Assembly: GCF_023073355.1 (NCBI RefSeq)
Contig: NZ_JADPJI010000005.1
Location: 1,116,001 to 1,180,000, forward strand
Source: Bradyrhizobium sp. 199
Lineage (GTDB): Bacteria; Pseudomonadota; Alphaproteobacteria; Rhizobiales; Xanthobacteraceae
Length of the DNA stretch: 64,000 bases
Reading direction: 5' to 3'
Position numbers and translations under genes: made by a program. Every line of letters begins with the position of its first letter. Positions within the stretch are counted from its first letter, which is position 1. Under the pieces are notes generated by a model. That model searched no databases. It had not been told where the DNA came from and saw only the letters and a program-made list of their open reading frames with translations. Of the stretch, positions 9,137 to 17,587 are shown piece after piece.

Positions 9137-9214
9137 GTCATTCCGGGGCGATGCGCAGCATCGGACCCGGAATCTCGAGATTCCGGGTCGGCTCTTCGAG
9201 CCGGCCGGAATGAC
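9137..9214. repeat. Palindromic intergenic repeat, family A, copy 2
   Basis: A 78-base copy beginning GTCATTCCGGGGCGATGCG and ending CCGGCCGGAATGAC, with the internal CTCGAGATTCCGGGT shared with copy 1. It occupies the gap between the CoA-binding gene and the enoyl-CoA hydratase-like gene. Confidence 0.8.
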
Positions 9215-9230
9215 AGCGTACCAAATACAG

Positions 9231-10058
9231 TCACTCATCCCGCCACGTCGGCGTGCGCTTCTCGATGAACGCGCCGATGCCTTCCTCGGCATCGCGCGCC
9301 ATCATGTTCTCGGTCATCACCTCGGCCGCATAACGATAGGCATCCGCAAGGCTCATCTCGGCCTGGCGATAGAACGCCTCCTTGCCGAGCTTGACGGTGT
9401 AGGCGGATTTCAGCGCGACCTGCTCCGCCAGCGCGATTGCGGCGTCGCGCTCGGTGCCGGCGGCAACCACGCGGTTGACGAGCCCGATTTCACGGGCGCG
9501 CGCGGCCGGGATCGGCTCGCCCGTCAACAGCATCTCCATTGCCTGCTTGCGCGGCACGTTGCGCGACAGCGCCACCATCGGGGTCGAGCAGAACAGGCCG
9601 ATGTCGACGCCGGGGGTGGCGAAGCTCGCCGCGTCCGAGGCAACGGCGAGATCGCAACTCGCCACGAGCTGGCAGCCGGCCGCGGTCGCGATGCCCTGGA
9701 CCGATGCGACCACGGGCTTTGGCAGGTGCACGATCGCCTGCATCATCGCGCTGCAGGCCATCATCATCTCGGCGAAAAAGGCACGGCCGCGATCGGGATC
9801 GGCGCGGCGCGCGGTCAGCTCCTTCATGTCGTGGCCGGCGGAGAAGGCGGGACCGTTGGCCGCGATCACGACACCGCGGACCGCCTTGTCGTCGCGAATC
9901 TCGTTGAGCTCGGCATGCAGGCTGGCGATCATCGCTTCCGACAGGCTGTTGCGCGCGGCAGGACGGTTGAGGGTCAGGATGGCGATGGGGCCTGCGGTCT
10001 CGCGCAGCAGGATCGGCGGTTGCGGGGAGGGGGCGCGGGCAGCCTGGACGGGCATCAA
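9231..10058 (-). CDS. Enoyl-CoA hydratase/isomerase family protein (ECHDC3-like)
   Basis: A 275-residue crotonase-fold protein. The oxyanion-hole region FSAGHDMKEL and the block ATAAGCQLVASCDLAVASDA are present, and the run SFATPGVDIGLFCSTP closely resembles the ECHDC3 subgroup. In classic hydratases the two catalytic glutamates lie in the AxGGGxEL and QPEIxLG segments. Here those positions read Gln (AAGCQ) and Gly (TPGVDIG), so ordinary hydration of enoyl-CoA is doubtful. I infer an acyl-CoA-binding crotonase of unknown reaction. It is divergent from the thioesterase gene at 10142. Confidence 0.85.
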   Translation of the reverse strand: MMPVQAARAPSPQPPILLRETAGPIAILTLNRPAARNSLSEAMIASLHAELNEIRDDKAVRGVVIAANGPAFSAGHDMKELTARRADPDRGRAFFAEMMMACSAMMQAIVHLPKPVVASVQGIATAAGCQLVASCDLAVASDAASFATPGVDIGLFCSTPMVALSRNVPRKQAMEMLLTGEPIPAARAREIGLVNRVVAAGTERDAAIALAEQVALKSAYTVKLGKEAFYRQAEMSLADAYRYAAEVMTENMMARDAEEGIGAFIEKRTPTWRDE

Positions 10059-10141
10059 AGCGTTTCCGGTTGGATTATTGCGATTGGATGACGCAGATAA
10101 CTTAATGTAACAGGGGACGTGAAGCGAGGGTGAGGCGAAGC

Positions 10142-10570
10142 ATGGCGTTAGCGAAAATGAGCGTGGCGGAGCTCGAGCAGTTTCTCCGGCACGAGTTTCC
10201 CCAGGCGTTCAGCGGCGACGACATCACGATCGAAAGCGCGGACGGCCAGACCTGCCTTTTGCGCCAGCGCTACAGCGAAAGGATGCTGCGGCCGGGTGGA
10301 ACCGTGTCCGGCCCGACGCTGATGGCGCTCGCCGATTTCGCCATGTACGTGGTGCTCCTGTCCGCAATCGGGCCGATCGGGCTTGCCGTGACCACCAATC
10401 TCAACATCAACTTCCTGCGCAAGGGCCAGCCAGGCCAGGACGTGCTGGCGGAGGCGCAGCTGCTCAAGCTGGGCAAGCGGCTGGCGGTCGGGGAAGTGAA
10501 CCTGTTGTCCGGCACCTCGCCGGATCCGATCGCCCACGTCACCTCGACCTATTCCATTCCAACTATTTGA
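10142..10570 (+). CDS. PaaI-family hotdog thioesterase
   Basis: A 142-residue protein with the hotdog fold of acyl-CoA thioesterases. The core RPGGTVSGPTLMALADFAMY contains the usual active-site Asp on the long helix, followed by VTTNLNINFLRKGQPGQDVL and the C-terminal strand. ATG 10142 has GAGG six bases upstream and was preferred to the GTG at 10130. The substrate is not readable. The divergent neighbour is a crotonase-like protein, so a role in acyl-CoA turnover is plausible. Confidence 0.85.
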   Translation: MALAKMSVAELEQFLRHEFPQAFSGDDITIESADGQTCLLRQRYSERMLRPGGTVSGPTLMALADFAMYVVLLSAIGPIGLAVTTNLNINFLRKGQPGQDVLAEAQLLKLGKRLAVGEVNLLSGTSPDPIAHVTSTYSIPTI

Positions 10571-10727
10571 GCTTTTTGCAGGTACTATAGCACCGTATTT
10601 TTAAGTCTTTGATATCCCAGTGTTTATTTCCGTCTCCGGGCATTGACCGTAGCGCGTCTCTTCTCTAGAAACCGCGCAGTCCGGCGCGGTGTTCGCGCCG
10701 ATGCTCCCCGTCCACGGAAACTCTGAC

Positions 10728-11192
10728 ATGAAAACCTTTTCGGCAAAGCCGGCTGAGGTGACGAAGAAGTGGGTGCTGATCGACGCCAAGGGTCTGGTCG
10801 TCGGCCGCCTCGCCACCATCGTCGCCATGCGCCTGCGCGGCAAGCACCTCCCGACCTACACCCCGCACGTTGATTGCGGCGACAACGTCATCATCATCAA
10901 CGCGCAGCATGCGGTCCTCACCGGACGCAAGCGCGAGCAGAAGACCTATTACAAGCACACCGGCTATGTCGGCCACATCAAGGAGCGCACCGCGCGCCAG
11001 ATCCTCGAGGGCAAGCATCCCGAGCGCGTGCTCGAGAAGGCCGTCGAGCGCATGATCCCGCGTGGCCCGCTCGGTCGCGTGCAGATGGGCAACCTGCGCG
11101 TCTACGGCGGCGCCGATCATCCGCACGAGGCTCAGACCCCCGAGAAGATCGACATCGCCAAGTTGAACCGCAAGAACACGAGGGCCGCATAA
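10728..11192 (+). CDS. rplM: 50S ribosomal protein L13
   Basis: A 154-residue ribosomal large-subunit protein. It starts [11 protein letters not shown] at 10728, as other rhizobial L13 proteins do. Family signatures are [31 protein letters not shown] and [10 protein letters not shown]. It binds 23S rRNA early in assembly. It forms the standard two-gene operon with rpsI, which starts one base after the rplM stop codon. Confidence 0.97.
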   Translation: MKTFSAKPAEVTKKWVLIDAKGLVVGRLATIVAMRLRGKHLPTYTPHVDCGDNVIIINAQHAVLTGRKREQKTYYKHTGYVGHIKERTARQILEGKHPERVLEKAVERMIPRGPLGRVQMGNLRVYGGADHPHEAQTPEKIDIAKLNRKNTRAA

Positions 11193-11193
11193 C

Positions 11194-11673
11194 ATGGCCG
11201 AATCCATCCAGTCGCTCGACCAGCTCTCGCAGCTCAAGACTGCGGCCGCGCCCGACGCGCCCAAGCACGAGAAGAAGGTCGACAAGTTCAACCGCGCCTA
11301 TGCCACCGGCAAGCGCAAGGACGCGGTCGCCCGCGTGTGGATCAAGCCGGGCGCCGGCAAGGTCACCGTCAACTCGCGCGAGGTCGAGGTCTATTTCGCC
11401 CGTCCCGTGCTGCGCATGATGATCGAGCAGCCGTTCTCCGTGGCCGCGCGTTCCGGCCAGTACGACGTGATCTGCACCGTCGCCGGCGGCGGTCTGTCGG
11501 GCCAGGCCGGTGCGGTTCGTCACGGCATCTCCAAGGCGCTGACCTATTTCGAGCCGGAGCTGCGCTCCGTGCTCAAGAAGGGCGGCTTCCTCACCCGCGA
11601 CTCGCGCGTGGTCGAGCGCAAGAAGTACGGCAAGGCCAAGGCCCGCCGGTCCTTCCAGTTCTCGAAGCGTTAA
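11194..11673 (+). CDS. rpsI: 30S ribosomal protein S9
   Basis: 159 residues. The N-terminal 35 residues are a variable extension. The S9 core begins at [18 protein letters not shown] and ends with the conserved [11 protein letters not shown] tail that reaches toward the P-site tRNA. The gene is translated from the rplM-rpsI mRNA and is followed by a strong terminator. Confidence 0.97.
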   Translation: MAESIQSLDQLSQLKTAAAPDAPKHEKKVDKFNRAYATGKRKDAVARVWIKPGAGKVTVNSREVEVYFARPVLRMMIEQPFSVAARSGQYDVICTVAGGGLSGQAGAVRHGISKALTYFEPELRSVLKKGGFLTRDSRVVERKKYGKAKARRSFQFSKR

Positions 11674-11717
11674 TCGCTTCGGTCACATTCGCCGCGAAAG
11701 CGGCTTCAATGAGATGC

Positions 11718-11748
11718 AAAAGGGCGCTGTTTTCAGCGCCCTTTTTGC
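11718..11748 (+). terminator. Rho-independent terminator of rplM-rpsI
   Basis: A perfect stem AAAGGGCGCTG / CAGCGCCCTTT with a TTTT-type loop and a downstream T run, 45 bases after the rpsI stop. Confidence 0.85.
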
Positions 11749-11903
11749 TGTTCGTTTGTGTGCAAATTGATGGCGTGTTTCCCGAAAACTTGAGTCCGCG
11801 TGAAAACCTGAATGGAACCCGCGGGACGTAGCGTCGCATTCGGAAGGGCGCGCAAGTCGGCTGGGCCGATCGCGTAAACTGCTATGTTCTAGAGGGGGCC
11901 GAC

Positions 11904-13124
11904 ATGATGTCGCTCGATAGCATCACGCTCTATTTGGTCGCCACCATGATCGCCGCACTGCTCGGCGCCATGATGTTGTTTTTCGGAAGGCAGGAGAACA
12001 GTCCTGCGTTGAAATGGTGGGGCACCGCCTATCTGCTCGGTGCCGCCTCCGTCGCGCTATGGACCGCGGCCGGCGACAGGCTGGGCCCGCATCTTTACCT
12101 TGCGCTCAACGCGGTCGGCTTCGTGGCCTGCGGCATGGTTTGGAATGCGGCGCGCGTCTTCCATGGCCGCAAGCCGAACTGGCCTGGCCTCGTGCTCGGC
12201 GCGCTCGCCTGGGTCGCCGCCGTCACGCTGCTCGATCCCGCGGCGTCCATGCTGCGCATGATCGCAGGTGCCGGCATCGTCTCGGTCTATGCGGCGCTGA
12301 CGGCGGGCGAGCTCTGGACCGAACGGCGCAAGAGCCTGCAGCGGCGCTGGCCGGCCGTCGTGGTGCCGGTAATGCACGGCTGCGTGTTGATGCTGCCGAT
12401 CCTGATCGGAAGCTTCCTGCGCCCGTACGATGCCGGCTTCTCCTCGAGCATCTGGGTCACCGTGTTCGCAGTCGAGCTCGTGCTCTATGCGGTCGGCACC
12501 GTGTTCGTGATCTTCATGCTGGTGTCGGAGCGCACCGTCACCGCTCACCGGACCGCAGCATCCACCGATCCGATGACCGGCATGCTCAACCGGCGGGGTT
12601 TCTCCGAAGCTTGCAGCCGCCTGATCGAGCGCGAGGCCAAGGCCGGACGTCCCGTGACCGTGATGATCTTCGACATCGATTACTTCAAGTCGATCAACGA
12701 CCGCTTCGGCCATCCGGCCGGTGACGAGATGCTGAAACTGTTTTCGACCGTCGTCGTCAGCAATCTGCGCATCACCGACCTGTCGGGCCGCATCGGCGGC
12801 GAGGAATTCGCAGCGCTGCTGCCGTGTTCGCTCGAGGAGGGCGTGCTGGTCGCCGAGCGCGTGCGTGAGGCGTTCGAAACCTCCGGCGTCGTCGTCGATG
12901 AGGGCCCGGTCGACACCACCGTCAGCATCGGCGTCGCCGGCGGGCCCGCCGGCACCGAACTCGAGGTGCTGCTGGCTTCGGCCGACACCGCACTCTACCA
13001 GGCCAAGCGCGGCGGCCGTAACCGCGTCGAGGCGGCGGAGGAGCTGCCACTGTCGCTGGAGAACTGGCGCCGCCAGAGCGCCGCGCGGGTCGGTGCGCCG
13101 CAGGTGCGGCCGGCCACCGCCTGA
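11904..13124 (+). CDS. Membrane diguanylate cyclase (GGDEF domain)
   Basis: A 406-residue enzyme predicted to make cyclic di-GMP. About six to seven N-terminal membrane spans (residues 5-205) form an uncharacterised sensor. The GGDEF domain covers about 215-380: DPMTGMLNRRGF, then FDIDYFKSINDRFGHPAGDE, and the active site RIGGEEF. An intact allosteric inhibition site RITD lies five residues before GGEEF, so product feedback is expected. There is no EAL domain. Adjacent ATGs at 11904 and 11907 make the first residue uncertain. It is followed by a small membrane protein gene. Confidence 0.92.
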   Translation: MMSLDSITLYLVATMIAALLGAMMLFFGRQENSPALKWWGTAYLLGAASVALWTAAGDRLGPHLYLALNAVGFVACGMVWNAARVFHGRKPNWPGLVLGALAWVAAVTLLDPAASMLRMIAGAGIVSVYAALTAGELWTERRKSLQRRWPAVVVPVMHGCVLMLPILIGSFLRPYDAGFSSSIWVTVFAVELVLYAVGTVFVIFMLVSERTVTAHRTAASTDPMTGMLNRRGFSEACSRLIEREAKAGRPVTVMIFDIDYFKSINDRFGHPAGDEMLKLFSTVVVSNLRITDLSGRIGGEEFAALLPCSLEEGVLVAERVREAFETSGVVVDEGPVDTTVSIGVAGGPAGTELEVLLASADTALYQAKRGGRNRVEAAEELPLSLENWRRQSAARVGAPQVRPATA

Positions 13125-13184
13125 GACGCAAGGGGGCAATTGCGGTAATTCTCTGTTTACCATTCGATCCCTACCATTGCGGTC

Positions 13185-13424
13185 ATGGAATCGATCCGTC
13201 GACAGAACCCGCAAGCTGCCCTGATGTCGCTCGAAGCCGCCGCGACCTCGGCACGCAGCGGTTTCGCCTGTGTGTTCTCGACCGCGGATGAATATGAGAG
13301 CGCGCTGATCAGCGAGCGCCGCGCGCAGGGACGCTACGCGCAAAGCCGCCGCAGCTATTGGCCGCTCGCGCTGTTCGTCGGTTGCGCCCTCATCGTGGCG
13401 GGCACGGTTCTGCTGCTGGTCTGA
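13185..13424 (+). CDS. Small single-span membrane protein, hypothetical
   Basis: 79 residues with a soluble Ala/Arg-rich N-terminus and one C-terminal membrane span (YWPLALFVGCALIVAGTVLL). No family is recognised. It follows the diguanylate cyclase by 60 bases on the same strand and is followed by a terminator. Confidence 0.55.
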   Translation: MESIRRQNPQAALMSLEAAATSARSGFACVFSTADEYESALISERRAQGRYAQSRRSYWPLALFVGCALIVAGTVLLLV

Positions 13425-13479
13425 GCGACCTGCATTTGGGAGACGTGCATCTAGGATGCGCGCATTTTGGGCCGACCAG

Positions 13480-13506
13480 GGCGCCGTTTCGGCGCCTTTT
13501 TCTTTT
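13480..13506 (+). terminator. Rho-independent terminator
   Basis: GGCGCC-GTTTC-GGCGCC hairpin followed by TTTTTC, 55 bases beyond the small membrane protein gene. Confidence 0.8.
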
Positions 13507-13555
13507 TGGCCGGCTGGGCTAGACACGCCCATCGAACAAAAATGGGTGGAAACCG

Positions 13556-13852
13556 ATGATCACCGAGATCGCGCAAATCGACGTCAAGCCGGGCAGCGAG
13601 AAGGACTTCGAGGCCGCCGTCGCCAAGGCCAAGGCCGCCTTCGGCCGCTCCAAGGGCTTTCACGGCTTCGAGCTGCACAAGTCGATCGAGAAGCCGCAGC
13701 GCTACCGGCTGATGGTGAAATGGGCGACGCTGGAAAACCACACGGTCGATTTCCGCGGTTCGGAGAATTTCACCGAATGGCGCGGCCTCGTCGGCCAGTA
13801 TTTCGCGTCGCCGCCCGAAGTCGAGCACACCGAGACCGTGCTCACCGCCTGA
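13556..13852 (+). CDS. Antibiotic biosynthesis monooxygenase (ABM) domain protein
   Basis: A 98-residue single-domain protein of the dimeric alpha/beta-barrel ABM superfamily. It begins MITEIAQIDVKPGSEKDFEA and continues with GFHGFELHKSIEKPQRYRLM and FRGSENFTEWRGL. The family includes small quinone or heme-modifying monooxygenases and many proteins with unknown substrates. No heme-ligand pattern of IsdG type is evident. It converges with the AI-2E-type permease, with only six bases between them. Confidence 0.85.
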   Translation: MITEIAQIDVKPGSEKDFEAAVAKAKAAFGRSKGFHGFELHKSIEKPQRYRLMVKWATLENHTVDFRGSENFTEWRGLVGQYFASPPEVEHTETVLTA

Positions 13853-13858
13853 GGCGGC

Positions 13859-14998
13859 TCAGGCCGCCTCGGCCAGTGGCGGTGCCTCATACGTCTTGAA
13901 ATGGTCGATCATGACCTTGGCGATGGCGACCAGTGGCAGCGCCAGCGCGAGGCCCCAGATTCCGAACACGACGCCGAGCAGGATCTGGAACGCGAACAGC
14001 GTGGCCGGCGGGATGTCCAGCGCCTGCCGCTGCAGGATGGGCGTCAGCACGTAACTCTCCATCGCGTGTACCCCCATGAAAAGCAGAAAGGCCGAGAGCG
14101 CCGGGATCCAGCCCGAGGCAAGGCTTGCCAGCACCACGATGACGCCGGCAACGATGGCCCCGACGGTCGGGATGAAGGCGAGCAGGCCGGCCTGAATTCC
14201 CAGGATGAACGAGCCGGGGATACCGATGAGGGCAAGCCCGATCCAGGTCACTGCGCCGACCGCGAGCATGACGACGATCTGCGCGATCAGCCAGCGCTCC
14301 AGTGTCTCGGCTATGCGGTCGATGACGACGGTGACGCGGGCGCGGTGCCTGGCCGGCGCCAGGAACAGCAGGCCGTCGTGATAGACGGCGGGCTGGGCGG
14401 CGAAGGCGAACCCCAGGAACAGCACGATGAAGATGTTGCCGACACCGTGGATGGTGCCGAGCAGCAGCTTGAAGGTCTGGCTCACGATCGCGCCGCCGCT
14501 GGAGGCCAGCGCGCCCGCGCCGGGCAAGGGACCGCGCGAGGGCGCTGCCGGTGCGGGCGTCGCCTCCGACGGCGTATTGGCCGAGGGCTCAGACGCAGCG
14601 TTGCCGAGATCGAAGAAGCTGGTGTCGATGCCGTGGTTATCGAGAAAGGACCTGACATTGACGAGCTGCGACTTGAGGGTCTTGCTCAACAGCGAAGCCT
14701 GTTCGGCAATGGTGGCGCCGCCGAGATAGGCGACGCCGGCGAGCATCAGGGCGAGCGCGGTGCAGACGATCGCGAGCCGCACCGCATGCGGCAGGGGCAC
14801 GCGGCGGCCGAGCGCGATCGTCAGCGCGTTGAGGCCGAGACCGAGCAGCATGCCGGTGAAGATCAGCAGCACGGTGGCGGCGAAATACCAGGCGAAGGCG
14901 AGCAGCGCGGTGAACAGCACGACCCCGATGCCCCCGACCGAGATCGCCCAAGCGAGGTCGCCGCGGGTCCGGGAGCGTTCATCTTTGGCCATGGTCAC
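13859..14998 (-). CDS. AI-2E family transporter (PerM-like permease)
   Basis: A 379-residue integral membrane protein. Two N-terminal spans are followed by a soluble loop (about 85-165) with an unusual Pro/Ala/Ser-rich stretch (PSEATPAPAAPSRGP). The conserved C-terminal half follows, with FIPTVGAIVAG and HAMESYVLTPILQRQALDIP, which define the family. Members include the AI-2 exporter TqsA and sodium/proton antiporters; the cargo cannot be inferred. The GTG start at 14998 has AAAGGA six bases upstream. ATG 14992 is the alternative. Confidence 0.88.
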   Translation of the reverse strand: MTMAKDERSRTRGDLAWAISVGGIGVVLFTALLAFAWYFAATVLLIFTGMLLGLGLNALTIALGRRVPLPHAVRLAIVCTALALMLAGVAYLGGATIAEQASLLSKTLKSQLVNVRSFLDNHGIDTSFFDLGNAASEPSANTPSEATPAPAAPSRGPLPGAGALASSGGAIVSQTFKLLLGTIHGVGNIFIVLFLGFAFAAQPAVYHDGLLFLAPARHRARVTVVIDRIAETLERWLIAQIVVMLAVGAVTWIGLALIGIPGSFILGIQAGLLAFIPTVGAIVAGVIVVLASLASGWIPALSAFLLFMGVHAMESYVLTPILQRQALDIPPATLFAFQILLGVVFGIWGLALALPLVAIAKVMIDHFKTYEAPPLAEAA

Positions 14999-15132
14999 AT
15001 CGGGTCCTTTCAGCGCGGCGCGCGCCGCACTCTCCCGGCAAACGAGCTTCCGATCAAGACCGCGTCAACGCGCTGGTTTGACGCCGGCGCGCCGACGGTG
15101 CAGAGCGATGGGGAAAGAACAATGGGGGCTGT

Positions 15133-15879
15133 TTGAGCTTCATCAGCAAATGGGCCGGTCTGCTCGGGCTCCTGGCCGTGATCGTGATCGGCGACCAGAT
15201 CCGGATCAACCGGCCCGGCCACAAATTTCGCCTCACGGTCGAGGTGACGACGCCTGACGGGATCAAGACCGGGTCCGGCATTCTGGCCGTCGTGCCCGAC
15301 CGCAACTATAACCGCGGCGGCCGCACCACGATGCGCGGGGAGGCGGTGTTCATCGACCTCGGCCAAGCCCCCGGCCAAGCCCCCGGCCAAGACCCCGGCC
15401 AAGACCGCGGCAAAGGCAGGAATCTGGTGGCCTTGCTGGCGCACCGGCAGGGCGCCAAGCTGGACTTCGACGACATCAACTATGTCGCGCTTCGCGCCTA
15501 TGGCGCCGCGCGCGGCAACCGCGTCTCTTTCAACGATATTCACCGGCAGACCGGCGTGGTGCCGGTGCAGGGAGACCTCATTCCCGTGCTCGTGAGCTTT
15601 GGCGATCCCAATGATCCGAAGACCGCGCGCCTTGTCGCCGGCGACCATGCGGAGGTGGTTCTGGGCGAGGGCTTTGCGATCCGTGGCCTCACCGCCGAGG
15701 TCGTACCCAACGGATTTTGGCCGATTGATTTCGGTGGGGCGCTCGGAGATCCCGTGACGCGCGGAATCAGCGCGAAACTGCCCTGGCTGGCCGCGCCGGG
15801 CGATCCGGCCGCAATTGCGCTCCAGGCCGCCGGCCTGCCTGCCGGGGGCGAGGCCCGGGAGGCCTTTGCGCGAAAATAG
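15133..15879 (+). CDS. Hypothetical protein with N-terminal membrane anchor and PGQ repeat
   Basis: 248 residues from a TTG start. Residues 1-22 form a signal or anchor segment (WAGLLGLLAVIVIGDQ). The next 55 residues (HKFRLTVEVTTPDGIKTGSG) look beta-rich. A GQAPGQAPGQDPGQD run is encoded by four 12-base tandem repeats. I do not recognise the family, but the pattern of a short anchored protein with a TPDG motif is frequent in Bradyrhizobium. It is likely periplasmic. The upstream neighbour is a divergently oriented permease gene. Confidence 0.7.
   Translation: MSFISKWAGLLGLLAVIVIGDQIRINRPGHKFRLTVEVTTPDGIKTGSGILAVVPDRNYNRGGRTTMRGEAVFIDLGQAPGQAPGQDPGQDRGKGRNLVALLAHRQGAKLDFDDINYVALRAYGAARGNRVSFNDIHRQTGVVPVQGDLIPVLVSFGDPNDPKTARLVAGDHAEVVLGEGFAIRGLTAEVVPNGFWPIDFGGALGDPVTRGISAKLPWLAAPGDPAAIALQAAGLPAGGEAREAFARK
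15361..15408 (+). repeat. In-frame 12-base tandem repeat (4 units)
   Basis: Four consecutive units of GGCCAAGCCCCC, the last two with one or two changes. They encode GQ(A/D)P-type tetrapeptides. Being a multiple of three, copy-number change would keep the reading frame. Confidence 0.9.
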
Positions 15880-15972
15880 CATTGCCGTCCCGCGTACCCT
15901 TCTGTTGAATTTGTTCCATCCCAAGGGCATGTTTGGAAGAAGCGTCTTCGGCGGAGAGGCACGGAACGACAG

Positions 15973-16746
15973 ATGAGAAAGCCGGTCGTCGGCGTGATCG
16001 GGAACGCCCATCGCGTCGAAAATCGATTTCAGGTCCAAATGGTCGGCGAGCGCAATTTGCGCGCCGTGGCCGAGGTTTCCGGCGGCCTGCCGCTGATGTT
16101 CGCGGGCGCGCCTGATATCACCGATGTCGGCGCGTTGCTTGACGTGGTCGACGGAATCGTGCTCACCGGCGCCCGCGCCAATGTCCATCCGACCCACTTC
16201 AATGTCGATCCGTGTGAGCGGCACGAGCCGTACGATATCCATCGCGACGAGGTCGCGCTGGCGCTTTCGATCGCCTGCGTCGCGCGCGGCGTGCCGCTGT
16301 TCGGCATCTGCCGCGGCCTCCAGGAGATGAACGTCGCCTTCGGCGGCTCGCTGCATCCCGAGATCCGCGAAATCCCTGGCCGCATGAATCATCGCATGCC
16401 CCGGCTCGAGAGCGGCGAGATCCATCCCGATCCGACCGTCGTGTTCGCCGACCGTCACGACGTCGACCTGACGCCCGGCGGGGCGTTCGCAAGGTTGCTC
16501 GGCTGCGAGAAGATCCGGGTCAATTCGCTGCACGGGCAGGGCATATTGGAGCCCGGCAAGCGGGTGCTGATCGAGGGCATCGCCGAGGACGGCACCATCG
16601 AGGCGATCCGCATCGCGGAAGCCCCGACCTTTGCGCTCGGCGTGCAATGGCACGCCGAATACGATCCCCAGCACAATCCGATCAATCGCAAGCTGTTCGA
16701 GGCCTTTGGCGAGGCCCTGATCGCACGACAGAGGGCGGCGGCGTAG
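15973..16746 (+). CDS. Class I glutamine amidotransferase / gamma-glutamyl-gamma-aminobutyrate hydrolase (PuuD-like)
   Basis: A 257-residue cytosolic hydrolase of peptidase family C26. The nucleophile elbow GVPLFGICRGLQEMNVAFGG carries the catalytic Cys. VQWHAEYDP provides the His and adjacent acidic residue, and VDGIVLTGARANVHP is the oxyanion strand. PuuD releases GABA from gamma-glutamyl-GABA in putrescine breakdown. Other puu genes are absent here, so the substrate is an inference from the family. Confidence 0.85.
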   Translation: MRKPVVGVIGNAHRVENRFQVQMVGERNLRAVAEVSGGLPLMFAGAPDITDVGALLDVVDGIVLTGARANVHPTHFNVDPCERHEPYDIHRDEVALALSIACVARGVPLFGICRGLQEMNVAFGGSLHPEIREIPGRMNHRMPRLESGEIHPDPTVVFADRHDVDLTPGGAFARLLGCEKIRVNSLHGQGILEPGKRVLIEGIAEDGTIEAIRIAEAPTFALGVQWHAEYDPQHNPINRKLFEAFGEALIARQRAAA

Positions 16747-17122
16747 GGCACGCTCGTGTCCCGGACGCATTCGGGAAAGTGGAATATAGGGCTTGACGGG
16801 GTGTGTTGCCCCGACGCCTCGCGAGGGCGGCCCCGACCTCCGTTGGTTATTCCGCGGCGCGCTTTCGCCCCATCGTCATTGCGAGCGCAGCGGAGCAATT
16901 CAGAATCCCTCCGTGGCGGCAGTCTGGACCATCCTTGCGCCACGCCTGCGATCGGAAGGCCGCGCCCACTGCGCCACCGTCCGATGCGCATTGCAAATCT
17001 CGGGCGGAATAAACCAATCAGTAGGAATTGGTCCGTCCCTGTTTTTGCGGATCTGATTTGTTCTTTGAGAACGAAGTGGAGTCAGATGCAGAACGAAAGC
17101 CGACGCATCTGACCCGCAAGGT
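16747..17122. other. Gene-poor stretch with partial Bradyrhizobium-type repeat
   Basis: No reading frame here looks coding. Around 16875-16930 there is a fragment resembling one half of another dispersed repeat (CATTGCGAGCGCAGCGGAG followed by CAGAATCCCTCCG). The expected inverted second half is missing. The rest shows nothing I can name. Confidence 0.45.
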
Positions 17123-17412
17123 TTATCCCTGCACCGTCCGCTCGATCCGGCGCGCGCGATCGACCTGCGGCGATATCAAGGTAGTCAGCTTGTGGTACGC
17201 CTTGCGAAAGCCGCTCTCGTCCTCGTAGCCGGCCGTGCGCGCCTCGCCTTGATGGGCTGCATCGTCGTCTCCGGCAGCGTGCGAGCATGCTCGACGCGGC
17301 GGCGCATGATGAAGGCTTGTGGCGGCTCGTGCGTGAGCTCCTGAAATTTCCGGTTCAGCGGTACGCTCGCTGAGGCGAGGGCATGGGCCAGAAGGCGCGT
17401 GTTCTCACCCAA
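17123..17412 (-). pseudogene. AraC-type regulator remnant (C-terminal HTH, frameshifted)
   Basis: Read leftward, one frame gives LNRKFQELTHEPPQAFIMRR and RVEHARTLPETTMQPI, the linker and end of the first helix-turn-helix of an AraC protein. A different frame downstream gives ARTAGYEDESGFRKAYHKL then SPQVDRARRIERTVQG and a stop. That is the second helix-turn-helix and the usual C-terminus. The two halves are out of frame and no effector domain precedes them. I infer a decayed GlxA-like AraC gene. Confidence 0.65.
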
Positions 17413-17537
17413 CCGCTGATCGCAGGCGGCGTGACCGCGCCGGCCGAGCTGCAGAAGGCGTTCACGGCGACGTGGTAGCGGCTGAGTAGATCGGGTTCTG
17501 TAAGGCTCTACTCACCCTACGACACCCCCGAAACGAA

Positions 17538-17566
17538 AAGGCGCTCCTTTCGGAGCGCCTTTTGCT
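17538..17566 (-). terminator. Rho-independent terminator of glnA
   Basis: AAAAGGCGCTCC-TTTC-GGAGCGCCTTTT hairpin beginning 22 bases beyond the glnA stop. It is symmetric with a T run on each strand, so it could work in both directions. Confidence 0.85.
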
Positions 17567-17587
17567 TGTCGAATAAACTTCCGACCA

